In this document: piece by piece, positions 35,689 through 43,521 of the stretch
How positions within the stretch are numbered: position 1 is the first letter of the stretch
Layout of the letters: each line of letters begins with the position of its first letter
NCBI RefSeq assembly: GCF_021568695.1
Contig: NZ_JAKGTI010000001.1
Location: 992,001 to 1,056,000, forward strand
Direction: 5' to 3'
DNA length: 64,000 nt
DNA from: Maritalea mediterranea
GTDB lineage: Bacteria > Pseudomonadota > Alphaproteobacteria > Rhizobiales > Devosiaceae
Made by a program: the position numbers and the translations under genes
The notes under the pieces: model-generated
Told to the model about the DNA's origin: nothing
Database searches by the model: none
What the model saw: the letters and a program-made list of their open reading frames with translations, nothing else

Positions 35689-35709
35689 GCCCCGGATGTA
35701 GTCCGGGGC
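35689..35709. repeat. Palindromic repeat unit, GCCCCGGA type
   Basis: GCCCCGGA, TGTAG, TCCGGGGC form a perfect palindrome of the family also seen at 19426, 63685 and 63786. It lies 67 bases ahead of the TetR operator. Confidence 0.85.
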
Positions 35710-35775
35710 GGCTATGGTGACGTTGGTTGTTGGATGCGAACCTGCGGCCAGTAAGTCAGAATTACCTGTTGCATT

Positions 35776-35793
35776 TACCGACACATGTCGGTA
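35776..35793. promoter_or_regulatory. Palindromic operator of the TetR-CPBP operon
   Basis: TACCGACA, CA, TGTCGGTA form a perfect 8-base inverted repeat. It is 11 bases ahead of the TetR start at 35805, close to where a promoter would sit. It is the natural candidate for autoregulation. Confidence 0.72.
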
Positions 35794-35804
35794 TATACAT
35801 CCTT

Positions 35805-36413
35805 ATGCGAACACGATTGAGCAAAACTGACCGCCGTAAGGACATATTGAACAAAGCGCGACTGCTGATTGCGGCGCGCGGCTATGCGGGTACGGAAATG
35901 GAGGATATTCGGCTGGAGTGTCAGCTTTCGCGCGGCGGGCTTTACCACCATTTTGGCAATAAGCGTGCTGTGCTTGATGCATTGATTGAGGAAGAAGTGC
36001 TGGGGCTCGTCAGGGTGCTTGATGAGTCTGAAGTTTGGCCCATTGCAGTGCTTTTAGACTTTGGGTCCAGTCATCTTGGCAATGATCCCGGCATTGTTGC
36101 GGATCTTAATGCGCCAGAGGAGCGATTAGACTATCTCTCCAGCCTTGAGGTGGCTTTTGACCGTCATTTGACCCCAGTACTTGGCAAGAAAATGCAGGAG
36201 CACATTCTTCCCGAATTCGATGCCGCACATGTGTCTGAGCTCTTTGTAACGGTGAACGCGCATGTCAATCGCCGTCATATCCTTGGGGACTGGACGGATG
36301 AGCAAGCAGCAGGTTTTGCGGCAACAGCGCTTCAAGCCCTGGTGCCATTCTTAAAAGACCCAACCCAGCTTCACTCAACCATCGCCGAATTGAAAAAAGT
36401 GAGCACGTCATGA
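35805..36413 (+). CDS. TetR/AcrR family transcriptional regulator
   Basis: From the ATG at 35805 the regulator has 202 residues and begins MRTRLSKTDRRKDILNKARLLIAARGY, with the helix-turn-helix MEDIRLECQLSRGGLYHHFGNKRAVLDAL (about 34-62). The longer frame from 35727 would code across the palindrome at 35776-35793 and is not preferred. Its stop overlaps the start of the CPBP protease gene by four bases, so they form a two-gene operon. The palindrome directly upstream suggests that the protein controls its own operon. The ligand is unknown. Confidence 0.9.
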   Translation: MRTRLSKTDRRKDILNKARLLIAARGYAGTEMEDIRLECQLSRGGLYHHFGNKRAVLDALIEEEVLGLVRVLDESEVWPIAVLLDFGSSHLGNDPGIVADLNAPEERLDYLSSLEVAFDRHLTPVLGKKMQEHILPEFDAAHVSELFVTVNAHVNRRHILGDWTDEQAAGFAATALQALVPFLKDPTQLHSTIAELKKVSTS

Positions 36414-37180
36414 TGCCAGTTTTCTTTCTAGGCCTAACCTTTGCCATATCGCTTGCGGGCTTTGCCTGTATTTGGGCCATTCCGGCTGCTAGGTCGCCTG
36501 AAACATTGATCGGACTTCCCTTCTGGCTGGTCATGGTATGGGGGCCGTCTTTGGCCGCGCTGATCGTGAGCGCGCGAAATGGTCAACTATCAGATTTGTT
36601 GGCGCGCCTTATAAAAGTCTCCTCCATTCCGCCAGAGGTCTGGCTGCTGATTGTTGCGCCCGTTCTCGTATTGATCATCTTGCGCCCTTTCGCACCAGAC
36701 GCAACATCTCCCCTTAGTGTCGGTATGGTTGTTGCACTTGTTGGATTCAATCTGATCCTCGGGCCTTTGGGCGAGGAGCTTGGTTGGCGCGGTATACTGC
36801 AAGAGCATTTAAATCAAAGATTTGGCTGGCTTGAGGCCTCGCTGATGGTTGGCGTGATCTGGTTGATCTGGCACTTGCCCCTCTGGGCAATCGACTCGCC
36901 GCACGCGCAAATTGCGCTGCCTCTGTTTGCCGTGCATGTTATGCTCTATGCCATCATTATCGGTGCCGCCTATACGATCTCGGGCGGATCAATCCTGCCC
37001 GCTGTCATGATCCACCTCACCTTCAATGTGGCCGCAAACCTGGCGATATTTGCCGGCTATAAAGAAGCCAACGCCTGGTTTTCCATGAGTATCGGTCCCT
37101 ATGTTCTGTTGGCCATTTGCGCATGTGTTTTTGTCTATATGCGAACTGGGCAGTCTGGCTTGAGATGGCTGCCATTCTAA
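36410..37180 (+). CDS. CPBP family intramembrane metalloprotease
   Basis: The 256-residue membrane protein has about seven helices and the three motifs of CPBP (CAAX/Abi) proteases: GEELGWRG with the glutamate pair, HLPLWAI with a conserved histidine, and MIHLTFN with the final histidine and asparagine. These form the catalytic site in family members that cleave prenylated proteins or peptide signals; in bacteria some confer bacteriocin self-immunity. There are no bacteriocin genes nearby. It overlaps the upstream TetR gene (ATGA) and is probably repressed by it. A structured intergenic hairpin follows. Confidence 0.9.
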   Translation: MMPVFFLGLTFAISLAGFACIWAIPAARSPETLIGLPFWLVMVWGPSLAALIVSARNGQLSDLLARLIKVSSIPPEVWLLIVAPVLVLIILRPFAPDATSPLSVGMVVALVGFNLILGPLGEELGWRGILQEHLNQRFGWLEASLMVGVIWLIWHLPLWAIDSPHAQIALPLFAVHVMLYAIIIGAAYTISGGSILPAVMIHLTFNVAANLAIFAGYKEANAWFSMSIGPYVLLAICACVFVYMRTGQSGLRWLPF

Positions 37181-37207
37181 GAATCCAATCTCGCCTCAAA
37201 AATATCC

Positions 37208-37269
37208 AGAGTGCCGCCCCAAGGCGTTGGAGTACCGTGCGGGGGCACGACAATTGGGGCGGGCACTCT
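37208..37269. repeat. Long imperfect hairpin between convergent genes
   Basis: AGAGTGCCGCCCCAA (37208-37222) faces TTGGGGCGGGCACTCT (37254-37269), one base short of a perfect inverted repeat, with an inner CGTGC/GCACG hairpin. It sits between the CPBP gene and the convergent radical SAM gene. It could end both transcripts, or be a small mobile or repeat element; only this copy is seen here. Confidence 0.6.
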
Positions 37270-37318
37270 GGTAGGGGAGCCAAGTCTGTTGGCATTAGGG
37301 CCGAAGGATAGGGGAATC

Positions 37319-38473
37319 CTAAAACAGACTTAGCTGCGGGTCTTCCACTTTTGGCGGAGTAAACAGGTCTGTGCGCAAATGCGGCATGCGCTTTTTCATG
37401 CCATAGCGCTCGATCGCCAGGTCAAATCGGCGTTGCAGCGAGAAAGCATAGGGGCCTTGCCCGGCCATGCGCGAATGAAAGCGCGGGTCGTTTTCGCGGC
37501 CCTGGCGCACATCGCGCACCAGATTGAGCACATGCCGCAGCCGATCCGGGAAATGCCGCAACAGCCATTCGCGGAACAATTGCCGCACTTCGCCCGGCAG
37601 GCGCAACATGATCATGGTGGCGCTTTGCGCGCCATTGGCCGATGCTGCCGCCAAAATTTTCTCGATTTCCGCATCATTGATCGCAGGAATGACTGGCGCG
37701 ACGGCCACTGAAACCGGAATGCCTGCAGCACTAAGCAGCTCCACCGCTTCCAGCCGCCGCGCAGGCGAGGAGGCGCGCGGTTCCAATTTCCGCGATAGGA
37801 TATGGTCCAGCGAGGTGATGGACATGGTGACATGCACCAGATTTTGCTTGGCCAATTGGGTCAATAAATCCAGATCTCGAACAATCAGGCTGGATTTGGT
37901 GGTGATGGTGATCGGGTGCTTATGCGCCACAAACATTTCCAGCAAAGCGCGCATGATCTTCTTGTCGCGCTCAATCGGCTGATAGGGATCTGTGTTGGTG
38001 CCAATGGCGATCGGCTTCACGCTGTATTTTTTGTTCAGCCACGCCTCATAGAGCCGCTCAGCTGCATTGGTTTTGGCATAAAGCTCACGCTCAAAATCCA
38101 GCCCCGCCGAATGGCCCAAATAAGTGTGAGTGGGGCGGGCAAAGCAATAAACGCAGCCATGCTCACAACCGCGATAGGGGTTGATCGAGCGATCGAAATG
38201 AATGTCCGGCGAGTCATTTTTGGTGATGATCGATTTGGACTTTTCGTCCCGCACAGTGGTTTTGACCGCCTCCAGCGCGTCAAGATTGCCCCAGCCATCT
38301 TCAACATTCTCGCGGCTAAAGCGTTCAAACTTTGAAGTCTGGTTGGATTGAGCCCCGCGCCCGCGATTAAGATGTGGCGCGATGATGCTGCGAGACAACA
38401 TATCCGCATCGCTGCTTTTCGCAATGCGCGCCAGGCTTTCCGGTGAGGGCGGAAATACTGCGTTCATTCCCAT
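37319..38473 (-). CDS. PA0069 family radical SAM protein
   Basis: The 384-residue protein carries the iron-sulfur motif NPYRGCEHGCVYCFARPTH with C-x3-C-x2-C (about residues 97-104), spaced as in the SplB/PA0069 group rather than the plain SAM type. The family splits S-adenosylmethionine to start radical reactions; the substrate is not known. It has the ITTKSSLIVRDLDLL segment in the barrel. It is a single-gene unit facing left, and a CtrA-like box lies 96 bases upstream of its start. Length is normal. Possible roles in DNA repair are only suggested by the SplB resemblance. Confidence 0.92.
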   Translation of the reverse strand: MGMNAVFPPSPESLARIAKSSDADMLSRSIIAPHLNRGRGAQSNQTSKFERFSRENVEDGWGNLDALEAVKTTVRDEKSKSIITKNDSPDIHFDRSINPYRGCEHGCVYCFARPTHTYLGHSAGLDFERELYAKTNAAERLYEAWLNKKYSVKPIAIGTNTDPYQPIERDKKIMRALLEMFVAHKHPITITTKSSLIVRDLDLLTQLAKQNLVHVTMSITSLDHILSRKLEPRASSPARRLEAVELLSAAGIPVSVAVAPVIPAINDAEIEKILAAASANGAQSATMIMLRLPGEVRQLFREWLLRHFPDRLRHVLNLVRDVRQGRENDPRFHSRMAGQGPYAFSLQRRFDLAIERYGMKKRMPHLRTDLFTPPKVEDPQLSLF

Positions 38474-38568
38474 TTTAGTCTCCGTGCCTTTGGCGCAAAG
38501 ATGCGCGCTCAGTTCAAATCAGTGTGTTCCTGATTCTTAGCACGATTTGGAGAACAAAAAAAGAACAT

Positions 38569-38584
38569 TTAACGCGATTTTAAC
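38569..38584 (-). promoter_or_regulatory. CtrA-like box upstream of the radical SAM gene
   Basis: TTAACGCGATTTTAAC matches the CtrA consensus TTAA-N7-TTAAC. It is about 96 bases before the radical SAM start at 38473, with a GANTC methylation site (GATTC, 38532-38536) between. The box overlaps a short palindrome GATTTTAACAAAATC. Confidence 0.6.
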
Positions 38585-38619
38585 AAAATCAGCGCGGGAA
38601 GAAGTGGCGCGAAGCCCCG

Positions 38620-39168
38620 TCAGTCATGGTCTGGCGCCATATTGAGCCGTGGAATATTATCGATGAAATTGCACGGCTTGTGGCGGCTGTCCAATTGATA
38701 GTTGATCACGCCCTGCCAGCCATCACGACACGCTCCTTTGGAGCCTGGCAGGCAGAACACCAAGGTGTTCCGAGCCAAACCGGCGGTGGCGCGGCTTTGC
38801 AGGGTGGAGGTGCCAATCTGGGCGGCAGAATATTGATGGAACAGCACGGAAAAGCCATCAATGCGCTTGTCGAACAAGGGCTCTAAAGCTTCCGGTGTTA
38901 CGTCACGCTTGGCAAAGCCGGTGCCGCCGGTGGTGATCACCACGTCGATGTTCGCATCGTTGAGCCAAGGCTCGACAATGCCGCGAATGGCCTCAATATC
39001 GTCCTTGACGATCTGCCGATCCAGAACCTTGTGACCGCTCTCTTCGATCATGGATTTCAGCAACGCGCCGCTATCATCATTTTCCAGCGAGCGCGTGTCG
39101 GACACGGCCAAGATGGCGATGTGGAGCGGGATCAGTGTTTTGGTTTCATCAAGATTAAATTTGAACAT
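38620..39168 (-). CDS. moaB: Molybdenum cofactor biosynthesis protein MoaB
   Basis: The 182-residue protein is of the MoaB/MogA group that adenylates molybdopterin. The glycine-rich site ITTGGTGFAKRDVTPEALEPLFDK (about 88-111) is the family hallmark, and the N-terminus HIAILAVSDTRSLENDDSG is typical. The enzyme is cytosolic. The family-4 UDG-like gene ends 19 bases upstream on the same strand, so they may be cotranscribed. No other Moa/Moe gene is in the window. Confidence 0.93.
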   Translation of the reverse strand: MFKFNLDETKTLIPLHIAILAVSDTRSLENDDSGALLKSMIEESGHKVLDRQIVKDDIEAIRGIVEPWLNDANIDVVITTGGTGFAKRDVTPEALEPLFDKRIDGFSVLFHQYSAAQIGTSTLQSRATAGLARNTLVFCLPGSKGACRDGWQGVINYQLDSRHKPCNFIDNIPRLNMAPDHD

Positions 39169-39186
39169 AGGAATTCCGATTGAGAA

Positions 39187-40122
39187 CTAGCTCTCATTTT
39201 GAAGAGCGCGTTTAAACTTGAGCATATCATGCCAAACAAGCGCCTTTTGCGCTGGCTTGTTCAGCAAATGGGACGGGTTCAGCGTGGCGAAGGCTTGGGC
39301 GCGGTGCCCATCAATCTCAACAGTGTGGGCTTGGCCGCGCAGGCGCAAAATGCTGCCCTTTTGATTGAGAATTGCGTGCGCTGCTTGTTCGCCAAGGCAG
39401 AGGATGAATTTTGGCTTGATCAGCCCAACCTGCCGTTGGAAAAACGGCAGGCATAAGTCATGTTCAATGGGCGAGGGGCGTCGGTCGCCCGCGGGACGCC
39501 ACGGCAAGATATTGGTTCGATAAACCTGGCTGTAATCGAGCTGGATGGCGGCGAGAATTTTTTCCAGCAGCGCACCCTCAGCGCCTTGAAACGGTAAGCC
39601 CGCCAAATCATCCTGCTTGCGCGGCGCACCCCCAGCCACCATCAAATCGGCATCGGCGGGGCCTTCACCAAACACCAGCTTGTCCGCATGGCGCTTGAGC
39701 GGGCAGGCGTCAAAATGCATCAATGCGTCACGCAAAGCCTCTAAATTATCTGCTGCCTTTGCCGCTTTTGCGGCAATTTCAATCTCGGCTTTGCCGGCCA
39801 TATTCTGGGGACGGGCAGCCGGTTTGGTCTCTTCCTGCTGCAAAAGCGGGTTCGCAATAGGCCCCGATCCATGGTTCACTGCTGGCGGTGCCGCATTTTG
39901 CGAGGTTTGTGACGCTGCAGCTGGGGCAGCGACGCCAGTTTTTGGCGCGGCAAACCGATCCACCGCTTCATCATCCACGGCCAAATCAACGCCCATCGCC
40001 TCGTACCATTCCAACAGGCTGGCAAGGCTGGCCATATCTGCGTCCAGATACGACGCGCCAGGCACAGGTGCAAAAGCACCTTTCTCAGCATTGTCATTTG
40101 GCGGTGGGGTATTTTCACTCAT
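39187..40122 (-). CDS. Uracil-DNA glycosylase family 4-like protein with altered motifs
   Basis: The 311-residue protein has the family-4 UDG domain (about 140-310) after a long low-complexity N-terminus rich in Ala, Gln and Pro (about 30-125). Recognisable parts include CPLKRHADKLVFGEG, DDLAGLPFQGAEGALLEKIL and YRTNILPWRPAGDRRP. However the first catalytic motif, usually GEAPG, reads GGAPR, and the last, usually HPxxLL, reads NPSHLL. Two of the four iron-sulfur cysteines seen in classical members also appear replaced, which is common in alphaproteobacterial relatives. Activity on uracil is therefore uncertain. It precedes moaB. Confidence 0.82.
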   Translation of the reverse strand: MSENTPPPNDNAEKGAFAPVPGASYLDADMASLASLLEWYEAMGVDLAVDDEAVDRFAAPKTGVAAPAAASQTSQNAAPPAVNHGSGPIANPLLQQEETKPAARPQNMAGKAEIEIAAKAAKAADNLEALRDALMHFDACPLKRHADKLVFGEGPADADLMVAGGAPRKQDDLAGLPFQGAEGALLEKILAAIQLDYSQVYRTNILPWRPAGDRRPSPIEHDLCLPFFQRQVGLIKPKFILCLGEQAAHAILNQKGSILRLRGQAHTVEIDGHRAQAFATLNPSHLLNKPAQKALVWHDMLKFKRALQNES

Positions 40123-40296
40123 ATTTTATTCATAGCCCATTGAATTCGGGGCGCATAGCGCCTGGCGTCTCAAGTGAACGATTTTTTTGATGCAATTTAA
40201 TGTCACATCCTTGCACCTAGGCCATAAAATAGCCAATCTATGGGCCATATCTATGATTGTTCGAATCTAAATCAAACAAGGGCTATCCCAAACGTG

Positions 40297-42024
40297 ATGA
40301 ATTGTTCAAAAAAACTGCACCACCTTCTTCTGGCGTCAGCGATGGTGTTGGGCACAAATGGTTTCGCACAAGCCCAAGACATCACAAATATCGAACAATT
40401 CTCGCTTTATCACCCGTCAATCTCGGGCAGCTATCTGGCGGGACGTGGCGCGTTTGAAGACCGACAAAATGATTTGGCTGCCTCCTATTTTATGGATGCG
40501 CTGGAAGCCGATTGGGGCAATATTGCGTTGCTGGATCGTGCCTTTGTCGCGCTGGTTTCCGCCGGGCGCGTTGAAGAAGCTGAAATGGTGGCCAAGCAGT
40601 TATTGAGCGTGGAGCCGCAAAATGAATTGGCTCGCATCACCGTGGGTGTGGTGGCGCTGAAGGAACGGCGCTATGCCTCCGCGCTTAAAACGCTTGAAGG
40701 CATGTCTAAAGATTCATTGTTTGGCATCACCGGCAATGTGATCTGGTCCTGGGCTGTCACCGACGTGAAGAACGGCCAGGTGGGCGTGGAAAATCTGGAG
40801 CCGATCAGCCAACCGGGCTTTAAAAACTTTTTGGTGTTTCAAAGCGCGTTGATGGCGGACCTGTCTGGTGATCTGAAATTGGCCGAAGCATTGTATGATC
40901 AAGCCTACGAGGCGGATCCGTTTGTTTTCCGCATTGTTGAAGCTTATGCGCGCTTTTTGGGCAATCAGGGAAAATTTGACGCGGCATTGGACATTATCAA
41001 GCGGTATAATGACCGTGGGTTGACGCACGTCAACATTGAGACGTTGACCGAAATGCTGGCGCAGAAAAAACGTCCAGGACGGATGGCCAATAATGTGCAG
41101 CAGGGCGCTGCTGAAACCTTGCGTGGCCTGTCTTCCGCCTTGTCGCGTGAGCAGGCATCAGACATTTCGATCCTGATGATGCGCCTTGCCGGCTTCTTGC
41201 ACCCCAAATCTGATTTGATCACCTTCTCCATCGCTGACTTGATGGAACGGGCCGACCGGTTTGAAGTGGCCAACGCCCATTATGCCAAGGTGGGGCGCGA
41301 TTCGCCCCTGCATGGGGAAGCATTGGTGCGCACAGCCGAAAATTTGCAAGAAATCGGCGATGTAGACGAAGCCATTCGCAAATTGTCCAATCTGGCGAAC
41401 ACCATGCCCGACAACCTCACTGCCGTAATCGCGTTGGGGGACGCATTGCGGCGCGACAAACGTTATGAGGAGGCTGCCAAAGCCTATGACCTGGCGTTGG
41501 AGATGACTGGTGGCGAGCGCACCATTGATTGGCACCTCTACTATGTCCGCGGCATCGCCCATGAACGGGATGGAGCGTGGGAAAAAGCAGAACAGGATTT
41601 TCTACAGGCGTTGGAATTGAACCCCGACCAGCCGCAGGTTTTAAACTATCTTGGCTATAGCTGGGTCGATCAAGAAATGCAGCTTGAACGCGCATTGGAG
41701 ATGATTGAAAAGGCCGTGGCCTTGCGCCCTGAGGATGGTTATATCGTCGACAGTCTCGGCTGGGCCTACTACCGGCTGGAACGGTTTGAGGAAGCGGTGG
41801 AAACCTTGGAACGCGCGGCGCGTCTGAGCCCGAGCGACCCCACAATCAATGATCATTTGGGCGATGCCTATTGGCAGGTCGACCGCAAACGAGAAGCCAG
41901 ATATCAATGGTCAATCGCTCTGGAATTGACCACCGAGGATGATGAAGAGTTGGCGGAGGAAATTCGCAAGAAGCTGAAAGGCGATTTCAGCACCCTGAAG
42001 CGGGTGGCGGATTTGAGCAACTAG
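40297..42024 (+). CDS. Tetratricopeptide repeat protein, exported
   Basis: From the ATG at 40297 the protein has 575 residues. A signal peptide (MNCSKKLHHLLLASAMVLGTNGFAQAQ) leads into many TPR units; the clearest run from YYVRGIAHERDGAWEKAEQDFLQALEL through LERAARLSPSDPTINDHLGDAY near the C-terminus. TPR arrays bind proteins; no enzymatic domain is seen. It ends 3 bases before ispE, so the two are almost certainly cotranscribed, an arrangement shared with other Rhizobiales. The exact role is unknown, but an envelope assembly or complex-forming role is plausible. It is divergent from the UDG-like gene. Confidence 0.9.
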   Translation: MNCSKKLHHLLLASAMVLGTNGFAQAQDITNIEQFSLYHPSISGSYLAGRGAFEDRQNDLAASYFMDALEADWGNIALLDRAFVALVSAGRVEEAEMVAKQLLSVEPQNELARITVGVVALKERRYASALKTLEGMSKDSLFGITGNVIWSWAVTDVKNGQVGVENLEPISQPGFKNFLVFQSALMADLSGDLKLAEALYDQAYEADPFVFRIVEAYARFLGNQGKFDAALDIIKRYNDRGLTHVNIETLTEMLAQKKRPGRMANNVQQGAAETLRGLSSALSREQASDISILMMRLAGFLHPKSDLITFSIADLMERADRFEVANAHYAKVGRDSPLHGEALVRTAENLQEIGDVDEAIRKLSNLANTMPDNLTAVIALGDALRRDKRYEEAAKAYDLALEMTGGERTIDWHLYYVRGIAHERDGAWEKAEQDFLQALELNPDQPQVLNYLGYSWVDQEMQLERALEMIEKAVALRPEDGYIVDSLGWAYYRLERFEEAVETLERAARLSPSDPTINDHLGDAYWQVDRKREARYQWSIALELTTEDDEELAEEIRKKLKGDFSTLKRVADLSN

Positions 42025-42027
42025 CCG

Positions 42028-42909
42028 ATGAGCCCCAGCCCTAACGCGGAATGGTATGAGCCCGCCCCGGCCAAGATAAACCTGGCACTGCATATTGTGG
42101 GGCAGCGCAGCAATGGCTATCACGAGCTGGAAAGCCTTTGCGTGTTCACGCAATTGTGCGACGAACTGACAGTTCAGGCATCTGAAAAAGACGAGCTGGT
42201 GCTGACCGGGCCGTTTGCTGCTGGCTTGCGCGGTGAACGCTCGAATATCGTGCTGAAAGCGCTGGCTCTATTTCGCCAGAAATTCCCTGATAGCTTGCCC
42301 AGCGGGCTGAAAATCAAGCTGATCAAAGCTTTGCCGGTCGCAGCAGGTATTGGGGGTGGCTCGGCCGACGCAGCAGCCATGTTGCGCCTGGCCAATCGGC
42401 TGTCCGGCCTTAATCTGACTGTCAATGACCTGAAGGAAATAGCGCTTGAGTTGGGTGCGGACGTGCCCATGTGCTTGCTTTCGCGTACCGCCTTTGTGGA
42501 TGGGGTGGGCGAACATATAGAGGCGCTCCCAGAATTTCCCACCCTGCAATTGGTGTTGGCCAATCCTGGTAAGCCTGTCTCAACGGCAGACATTTTCCGC
42601 AAACTGCGCGAAAAACAAAACCCGCCACTTAAGCGCGATGCCGCCGATTTCGGCCACATCACCGCCATCTCCATGTGGCTGGAAGGCACCCGAAATGATT
42701 TGCAAAAGCCTGCGATAGAGTATTTGCCTGAAATTGCTGACATGATGGCCGATCTTGGGGAGCAAAAAGGGTGCCTGCTTTCGCGCATGTCTGGCTCGGG
42801 CGCGACCATTTTTGGTGTCTTCGGGTCCTCGGCTGAAGCGATGTTGGCGGCACAAAGCTTTCGCAAAAATTGGCCGCATGCGTGGGTGGCCCAATCGGCA
42901 ACACTCTGA
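42028..42909 (+). CDS. ispE: 4-diphosphocytidyl-2-C-methyl-D-erythritol kinase
   Basis: The 293-residue kinase of the MEP isoprenoid pathway phosphorylates the 2-hydroxyl of CDP-methylerythritol. GHMP-family marks are APAKINLALHIVGQRSNGYHEL (residues 14-35), the ATP loop LPVAAGIGGGSADAAAML (about 106-123) and the MSGSGATIFGVF motif near the C-terminus. The start follows the TPR stop by 3 bases. Other isoprenoid genes in the window are the polyprenyl synthetase (43522) and ispH (55516). It is complete and cytosolic. Confidence 0.96.
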   Translation: MSPSPNAEWYEPAPAKINLALHIVGQRSNGYHELESLCVFTQLCDELTVQASEKDELVLTGPFAAGLRGERSNIVLKALALFRQKFPDSLPSGLKIKLIKALPVAAGIGGGSADAAAMLRLANRLSGLNLTVNDLKEIALELGADVPMCLLSRTAFVDGVGEHIEALPEFPTLQLVLANPGKPVSTADIFRKLREKQNPPLKRDAADFGHITAISMWLEGTRNDLQKPAIEYLPEIADMMADLGEQKGCLLSRMSGSGATIFGVFGSSAEAMLAAQSFRKNWPHAWVAQSATL

Positions 42910-43036
42910 CGTCGGACATCAGTTTGTTTTGTAACTGGTTTTCGGTGTTCGGTGGCATTTGATCAAAATTAGCGATCAATTCTCAAGAGACAGATTTTAA
43001 ACTTTGGTCAAACCAACCTGACTGACCGGAGGCCAG

Positions 43037-43507
43037 ATGAATCGCGCCCAAATGTTGCAACCCATCCAACTGATTTACGTGAGTGCCGCGACAAGGCCGC
43101 TAGAGCCCGCGCAATTGCGCGACTTATTGGCCGTGGCCCGCAAAAACAACTACTCCGTAAAAGTCACTGGGGTACTGGCCTATCATGACCAATGTTTCTT
43201 GCAGGTTTGGGAAGGCGCGCGTGTCGCCGTTGAGGCGATATATAATCGTGTGAGCACTGATCCGCGCCATCAACAAGTCACAACTTTGTTGCGGCAGGAA
43301 ATCGATCGCAAAGAGTTTGAAGAATGGTCACTGGCTTATTTTGACGGCAAAGACGATGCCGAGCGGCTTGCTGGCTTTGTGAAGTGTTTAAACGCACTAA
43401 AGCAACAAACAAAAGGCGAAAGCGCCGCCCTCAATATATTGAGCCAGTTTGAAAACGGTGATTGGCGGAATCTGCTGGAGCAAAGTCGAAGGGCGCAGGT
43501 GGCCTGA
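43037..43507 (+). CDS. BLUF-domain blue-light sensor
   Basis: The 156-residue protein is a short BLUF photoreceptor, which binds FAD and signals blue light. The flavin-contacting residues are in place: Y14 in IQLIYVSAATR, N37/N38 in RKNNYSVKVTG, Q56 in CFLQVWEG, and W97 near the C-terminal end. A helical tail of about 50 residues (residues 105-156) may couple to an unknown partner. It stands alone with no output domain, between ispE and the convergent polyprenyl synthetase gene. The ribosome-binding site GGAGG is seven bases upstream. Short stand-alone BLUF proteins usually act by protein contacts. Confidence 0.93.
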   Translation: MNRAQMLQPIQLIYVSAATRPLEPAQLRDLLAVARKNNYSVKVTGVLAYHDQCFLQVWEGARVAVEAIYNRVSTDPRHQQVTTLLRQEIDRKEFEEWSLAYFDGKDDAERLAGFVKCLNALKQQTKGESAALNILSQFENGDWRNLLEQSRRAQVA

Positions 43508-43521
43508 TCTTAAAAAGACGC

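Larger units (their letters stand above)
35464..35804. other. Intergenic region with palindromic repeats
   Basis: This 341-base gap between the WYL regulator and the TetR gene holds three palindromic elements (35535-35554, 35614-35644 and 35689-35709) and the TetR operator at 35776-35793. No gene was found. The short frames in it have no family signal. Confidence 0.8.
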
